From Bacteroidota bacterium (GTDB taxonomy: Bacteria > Bacteroidota > Bacteroidia > JAADEI01), in assembly GCA_024280615.1 (NCBI GenBank), contig JAJRPU010000106.1:1-11441 (forward strand): DNA of 11,441 nt. The letters are read 5' to 3'. The translations under genes and the position numbers were made by a program. Of this stretch, positions 7,862-11,441 are shown in pieces (position 1 is the first letter of the stretch; every line of letters begins with the position of its first letter). Under the pieces are notes generated by a model. It had not been told where the DNA came from, made no database searches, and saw nothing but the letters and a program-made list of their open reading frames with translations.

Positions 7862-9331
7862 ATGAAAAAAGTGTGTATAGTGTTGGCAGCCATTTTGACA
7901 TTTGATGCATATGTTGGTCTTGCACAGCAATGGACTCAACTCGGACAGACAATTCAAGGAGATAACGCTGATGACAAAGCAGGAATGTCTGTCTCGTGCA
8001 ATTACACAGGTTCAATTATAGTAATAGGGTTGTCCAACTTTGGTTCCCTAGGAAAAGGAGCTGTTCGGGTTTATGCATGGAACGGCTCTCAATGGAAACA
8101 ACAAGGAGATGAAATAATTGGATTAGCAGAAAATGCTTATCTGGGTTATGCAGTGGGCATGGATAGCGTGGGAAAAAGAATTGTTATCGGAAGCCCTTAT
8201 GAACCAGGTAATGGGGTCTTTCCCGGAAGCGTCAGAGTCTATGATTGGAACGGAACCACTTGGTCCTTGGTGGGAAATCCCCTGTATGGCTCACAGGATG
8301 CAGAATATTTTGGCAATGCAGTTGATATATCAGCCGATGGCAATACAATTGTAGTTGGAAGACGACAGAATGATGGAGGTGGTACTACCTCGGGGGCAGT
8401 AACCGTTTTCAAATGGAACGGTTCTCAGTGGGTGCAAAAAGGAGGAAACATTTTGGGATATACCAGCTATGCCCGTTTGGGAGCATCAGTGGCAATTTCG
8501 CGAAATGGGAATATTATAGCTGTCGGTTCTTCAAACGGCGTGGAGTCCTATAAAGGTTATGTGAGAGTATTGGAGTGGAATGGAACACAATGGGTTGATA
8601 GAGGAGATACGATAGGCGGTGAAGAAACAGGGATGCGCTTAGGAACAGCTGTAGACATTAGTCCAGATGGTTCTATCTTAGTTGTCGGGGCACCAGGAGC
8701 TCGTAATCAAGACGGACTTATTAGAATTTATAATTGGAATGGTACTGAATGGCAACAGGAAGGGGAATTTGTGGGAACTAATAATGGTGGAGGTAAATTA
8801 GGCAGTTCAGTAGCAATCAATTATGAAGGTAATACAGTTGTTGCCGGTGAGCCAGGAACAAAAAAGGTATACATAATTAAAAAACTCAATGGTACGTGGC
8901 AGAAAGTCCAAGAACTGAACGGTTCCAATAATGACATGGACTTTGGGGCTTCTGTGGGTATTAACAAAAAGGGCAATAGGGTGATTGTTGGTGCACCAGA
9001 CCTTCAGGCTTTAGCACCAACCACAGGAAAAGCGAAAGTATTCTATGATAAGCAAGATACAGTAACAAGCTCAGAGCTTATCCAGGCAAACTTGCGTATT
9101 AATAAGTTTCACATAAAAGTTCAAGATAATATCATACAAATCATCAGCTTTAACGAAACGGGAACAGTCCAATTGATTGACTTAACAGGAAAAGTAATTG
9201 TGCGAACTAAACTACAGCCTTTTGTGCAAATACCAGTCAGTCACATTCCTGATGGCTCATATGTGCTTAATATACAAGTTGAGGGAATGCAAAGTTTTAG
9301 ACGCTTAATCGTTATTAATAAACTAAAATAA
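7862..9331 (+). CDS. Secreted FG-GAP-like seven-repeat beta-propeller protein with type A-like T9SS tail (copy 2)
   Basis: A 489-residue paralogue of the preceding product with the same layout. The signal peptide (1-21) is cut at GLA|QQ. A half-repeat QQWTQLGQTIQGDN follows, nearly identical to copy 1. Seven repeats span residues 41 to about 400 (for example FGNAVDISADGNTIVVG, VRVYDWNGTTW, LGTAVDISPDGSILVVGAP). A type A-like T9SS tail occupies 412-489, with VQLIDLTGKVIV, IPDGSYVLNIQVEG and a basic/hydrophobic end (FRRLIVINKLK) closer to the type A consensus than copy 1. Repeat six is divergent (VYIIKKLNGTWQKV in place of the V-Y-x-W-N-G core). The start lies seven bases after the copy 1 stop, so the two are surely cotranscribed. 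The partner or ligand is unknown. Divergence across the full length suggests an old tandem duplication followed by specialisation. Confidence 0.87.
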   Translation: MKKVCIVLAAILTFDAYVGLAQQWTQLGQTIQGDNADDKAGMSVSCNYTGSIIVIGLSNFGSLGKGAVRVYAWNGSQWKQQGDEIIGLAENAYLGYAVGMDSVGKRIVIGSPYEPGNGVFPGSVRVYDWNGTTWSLVGNPLYGSQDAEYFGNAVDISADGNTIVVGRRQNDGGGTTSGAVTVFKWNGSQWVQKGGNILGYTSYARLGASVAISRNGNIIAVGSSNGVESYKGYVRVLEWNGTQWVDRGDTIGGEETGMRLGTAVDISPDGSILVVGAPGARNQDGLIRIYNWNGTEWQQEGEFVGTNNGGGKLGSSVAINYEGNTVVAGEPGTKKVYIIKKLNGTWQKVQELNGSNNDMDFGASVGINKKGNRVIVGAPDLQALAPTTGKAKVFYDKQDTVTSSELIQANLRINKFHIKVQDNIIQIISFNETGTVQLIDLTGKVIVRTKLQPFVQIPVSHIPDGSYVLNIQVEGMQSFRRLIVINKLK

Positions 9332-9332
9332 C

Positions 9333-9353
9333 TAATTATAGCAAATATAATTA
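9333..9353 (+). terminator. Weak AT-only stem-loop after the propeller genes
   Basis: TAATTATA (9333-9340) and TATAATTA (9346-9353) are perfect complements around a 5-base loop, starting two bases after the stop at 9331. It sits where an operon terminator would be expected, but the stem has no G-C pairs and no clear T-tract follows. It may be a chance feature of AT-rich spacer. Confidence 0.25.
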
Positions 9354-9435
9354 TATTAAAAATGAAACAAGTGTTGATGTATTGAACATAATATACTTAA
9401 AATTCGTATTAGTATATAGATAAAAATACGTAAAA
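9354..9435 (+). promoter_or_regulatory. Candidate promoter region for the Cys-rich protein gene
   Basis: This is most of the only substantial intergenic gap in the window (104 bases in all) and is very AT-rich. A TTG at 9382-9384 followed by AAAATTCG (9399-9406) is only a weak match to the Bacteroidota pattern (TTG near -33, TAnnTTTG near -7). The call rests mainly on gap size and position. An A-rich stretch directly before ATG 9436 fits Bacteroidota translation starts that lack a Shine-Dalgarno sequence. Confidence 0.25.
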
Positions 9436-11441
9436 ATGGAAGGGGGAAAGACGAGGTTTAACACTGTTTTTGTACGTAATGCGATAAGCACTCTGCTTCT
9501 GGCTTACACCATAGTAAAAGCACAGGTACCATTGCCCAGTGAAGGACATTCACTTTTTAAGGTAGAACACCCAGATTTCTCAACTTTTGAAAAGGGAAGT
9601 CCTGTAAATGTTATAGAAAAATATGGGAATGGTGTAGGAAGCCTATTGTATAATTTAATCCCTCAAGAGTATTGGGCACATCCGGAATTTGGGCTATTGC
9701 CCTTTAATACTTTTTGTGACTCATGCATAGAGCTAATTCACTTACGCGATTCTATTTATAGATATTATGTAAGCATATCACGTCCTAATAGTAGAATTTT
9801 CGTTCAAAGAGCAAATGGACCACTACACTATAAAGATGACCAAGGAAGATGGCGGACAATCAATTGGTATTTGCAACCAGAGGGAAATAAATATGTGAGT
9901 CATCAACCAGAGATGTTTACAACAATTAGGAATCTCGGAAACACTTTTAAACTGGCTCTAAAATCAAATAATTATACTCTTACCCTGGTTAATAAGCCTA
10001 TTGTGTATATTGCATATCAAGAAGGTATAAAGCTAATAGAGAAGTATAGTAAAGCGGCTAGTCATTCCATAGGTTCTAATGGTATATATACTACGGGTGT
10101 CTTTAAATTTTTGCAAATTGATAGGCGCATAAAGGTATCTAGACTACGTGTAAGTGTAGAGTATATTTTTCACAAAGATATTAGTGAGCTTTTACCTACA
10201 ATCTCGCCTAATGACACATTGATAATTGTTGATAGCATTTATTTCCAAGGGCTTACTCCTAATATCCCTTCTGGAAACATGGAAAAATCTTTCTCACTGA
10301 TTCCAGATAGAGAAGGATATGTTGATTCTATTACTTTTTTACCCATGTGGCTGTTAGATGCCACAGGAGCTCCTATTTTTTCTCCTCACTATATTGTTGA
10401 TTACAATGAGAATGTTATTATACTAAAAGTGTTTATTCCCGCTGAACCACTTTTAGATTCTAAATATCCATTGGTACTAGACCCTATAATTTCTGTTTCT
10501 GCCTCTAATGCTACTACCTGTGGGTTCGGTCACGATGGAAATGGAGGAGGTAGCATTTATTGCCCGTGTTCGATCACCATAAATGGACTAGGTGGAACGC
10601 AACTAGTAAATGCAATTTATAATATTCAATGGGAAAGTAATTGTGGACTTAACTGTGCTCAAGGTAGTATCTTTCTAACAACCTCTCATTTTTATGCTCA
10701 GTACCATGGTTGGATAAAAGTTTATAGCTATGCATGTAATGTTGAGGACCCCGCGGGGTCCTTCTACTGGACTTGCGACCCGGAGTGCTCACCTAACGGC
10801 TGTGGAACAAGTTGTACTGCCGCCTGTGGATTGCATTATTGTGGGACATGTAGCGGAGGTCCTATCTCCAATTCTTCTTTTGTTACTTGCTTGTCTCCTC
10901 AATGTAGTGACTACACTTTAACTTTTGAAAGTAGAAATTATCATTTTGAAACTTGCACTTATATCACTATATTTGGAAGTACTGAACATTATTGCGGATG
11001 TCAAGTTCCTTGTGACAATACCACGGGAGCTTGTCAAACTTACGAGCTGTTTATGTCTCCCGGGTGGTTCTCCGTAACAGTAGAGGGACGAACGGTGGAA
11101 GGCATTGCCGAAGCAAATAACAACCCTGATACTTTAACAATATCATGTGGAAATACAGTTGATTTATGCGCAAATCCTCAGTACGGTGTTCCAGGATACA
11201 CTGTGAACTGGTATATGAATGCTGGAACTTATATTGGAGCTGGTAGTGGTGCCAACGGTTGTTTATTGAATTATTCGCCTCCCTCTGGCATTAATATGTT
11301 TTATGCACAGATAACAGATGCCTGCGGTAACATTTTTCAGGATACAGTGTATGTTAATAACACTTGTGTACTGTCAAGAAACGACATAGCCCTTACTGCA
11401 GTAGTAGAAGACGACAAGGCATTTTTGCAATGGGTATATGA
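9436..11441 (+). CDS. Large Cys-rich secreted protein of unknown function (3' partial)
   Basis: The frame is open from ATG 9436 to the window end (668 codons plus two bases). An in-frame TAA at 9421 with no other ATG fixes the start. Residues 1-29 are a signal peptide with a long N-region, cut at VKA|QV. Residues 30 to about 350 show no domain I can name; CDSC is at 94-97 and the segment near 131-152 includes GPLHYKDDQGRWRTIN. Residues 362-533 are strikingly Cys-rich: 20 Cys in 172 residues, densest at 447-472 (seven Cys spaced 3, 4, 3, 3, 4 and 2 residues apart). After residue 540 come Ig/PKD-like beta stretches. The last visible residues (LTAVVEDDKAFLQWVY) resemble the fibronectin-like region that often precedes a type A T9SS tail, so such a tail beyond the edge is likely but not seen. 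I infer an exported, disulfide-rich surface or matrix protein. It probably has its own promoter, given the 104-base gap. Confidence 0.85.
   Translation, partial: MEGGKTRFNTVFVRNAISTLLLAYTIVKAQVPLPSEGHSLFKVEHPDFSTFEKGSPVNVIEKYGNGVGSLLYNLIPQEYWAHPEFGLLPFNTFCDSCIELIHLRDSIYRYYVSISRPNSRIFVQRANGPLHYKDDQGRWRTINWYLQPEGNKYVSHQPEMFTTIRNLGNTFKLALKSNNYTLTLVNKPIVYIAYQEGIKLIEKYSKAASHSIGSNGIYTTGVFKFLQIDRRIKVSRLRVSVEYIFHKDISELLPTISPNDTLIIVDSIYFQGLTPNIPSGNMEKSFSLIPDREGYVDSITFLPMWLLDATGAPIFSPHYIVDYNENVIILKVFIPAEPLLDSKYPLVLDPIISVSASNATTCGFGHDGNGGGSIYCPCSITINGLGGTQLVNAIYNIQWESNCGLNCAQGSIFLTTSHFYAQYHGWIKVYSYACNVEDPAGSFYWTCDPECSPNGCGTSCTAACGLHYCGTCSGGPISNSSFVTCLSPQCSDYTLTFESRNYHFETCTYITIFGSTEHYCGCQVPCDNTTGACQTYELFMSPGWFSVTVEGRTVEGIAEANNNPDTLTISCGNTVDLCANPQYGVPGYTVNWYMNAGTYIGAGSGANGCLLNYSPPSGINMFYAQITDACGNIFQDTVYVNNTCVLSRNDIALTAVVEDDKAFLQWVY
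10745..10762 (+). repeat. Perfect 18-bp GC-rich palindrome within the Cys-rich gene
   Basis: AGGACCCCGCGGGGTCCT is its own reverse complement, centred between 10753 and 10754. It stands out as a short G+C-rich island in AT-rich coding sequence. It is read in frame as part of V-E-D-P-A-G-S-F using GAC, CCC, GCG, GGG and TCC codons, a richer G+C set than its neighbours use. It has no spacer, so as RNA it would make a hairpin only with an opened centre. Its role, if any, is unknown. Confidence 0.6.

Larger units (their letters stand above)
6367..9331 (+). repeat. Tandem gene duplication of the propeller protein
   Basis: The two adjacent genes encode proteins of 495 and 489 residues with matching order: signal peptide, QQWTQLG half-repeat, seven propeller repeats, an AK[VA]FY segment and a T9SS-type tail. 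The best-kept protein segments include QQWTQLG, DGNTIVVG, WNGTQWV and INKKG. The DNA is clearly diverged, so this is not a recent or assembly-made duplication. Confidence 0.85.

Noticed and set aside
8133..8354. Plus-strand open frame of 73 codons
   Set aside because: It is a shifted-frame shadow inside the second propeller gene, whose frame carries clear repeats through this stretch.
10730..10921. Plus-strand open frame of 63 codons in the Cys-rich region
   Set aside because: It is a shadow of the long frame from 9436. Its Leu-rich end comes from reading Cys/Ser/Thr codons out of frame.

Overview
The window is a dense, single-strand (+) block of six large genes for exported or surface proteins, the first and last cut by the window edges. 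It points to a member of the Bacteroidota (or a close relative using the type IX secretion system, T9SS). The evidence is a SprB-type repeat adhesin with a gliding-motility-type (type B, CHU_C) C-terminal sorting domain, a PorP/SprF outer-membrane protein directly after it, two proteins ending in type A-like T9SS tails, no Shine-Dalgarno sequences before the starts, and signal peptides that all put Gln at position +1 of the mature protein. Base composition is AT-rich (by eye about 40% G+C). No RNA genes, mobile elements or CRISPR arrays were seen.

Layout: (1) 1-1647, the 3' part of a fibre-like protein with about 19 YadA-head-like repeats, a peptidase S74 intramolecular chaperone domain and a C-terminal coiled coil. 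(2) 1665-5327, a 1220-residue SprB-like adhesin with nine SprB-type modules and a type B sorting domain. (3) 5308-6339, a PorP/SprF protein whose start overlaps the adhesin's end by 20 bases. (4, 5) 6367-7854 and 7862-9331, a tandem pair of paralogous proteins, each with seven FG-GAP-like repeats (probable seven-bladed beta-propellers) and a type A-like T9SS tail. (6) 9436-11441 (open at the 3' edge), a large Cys-rich secreted protein of unknown function, read from a complete start codon and open for 668 codons.

Genes 1 to 5 are separated by 27 bases or less (or overlap), so they look like one operon. The 104-base AT-rich gap before gene 6 is the only real intergenic space and may hold a terminator-like stem and a promoter. 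The locus reads as a surface-display cassette: one outer-membrane SprF partner, one type B adhesin, two type A propeller proteins, and a self-chaperoned fibre protein that has no recognisable T9SS tail of its own. The families are known, so the interest lies in how they are combined and in features inside the proteins rather than in a wholly new enzyme system.
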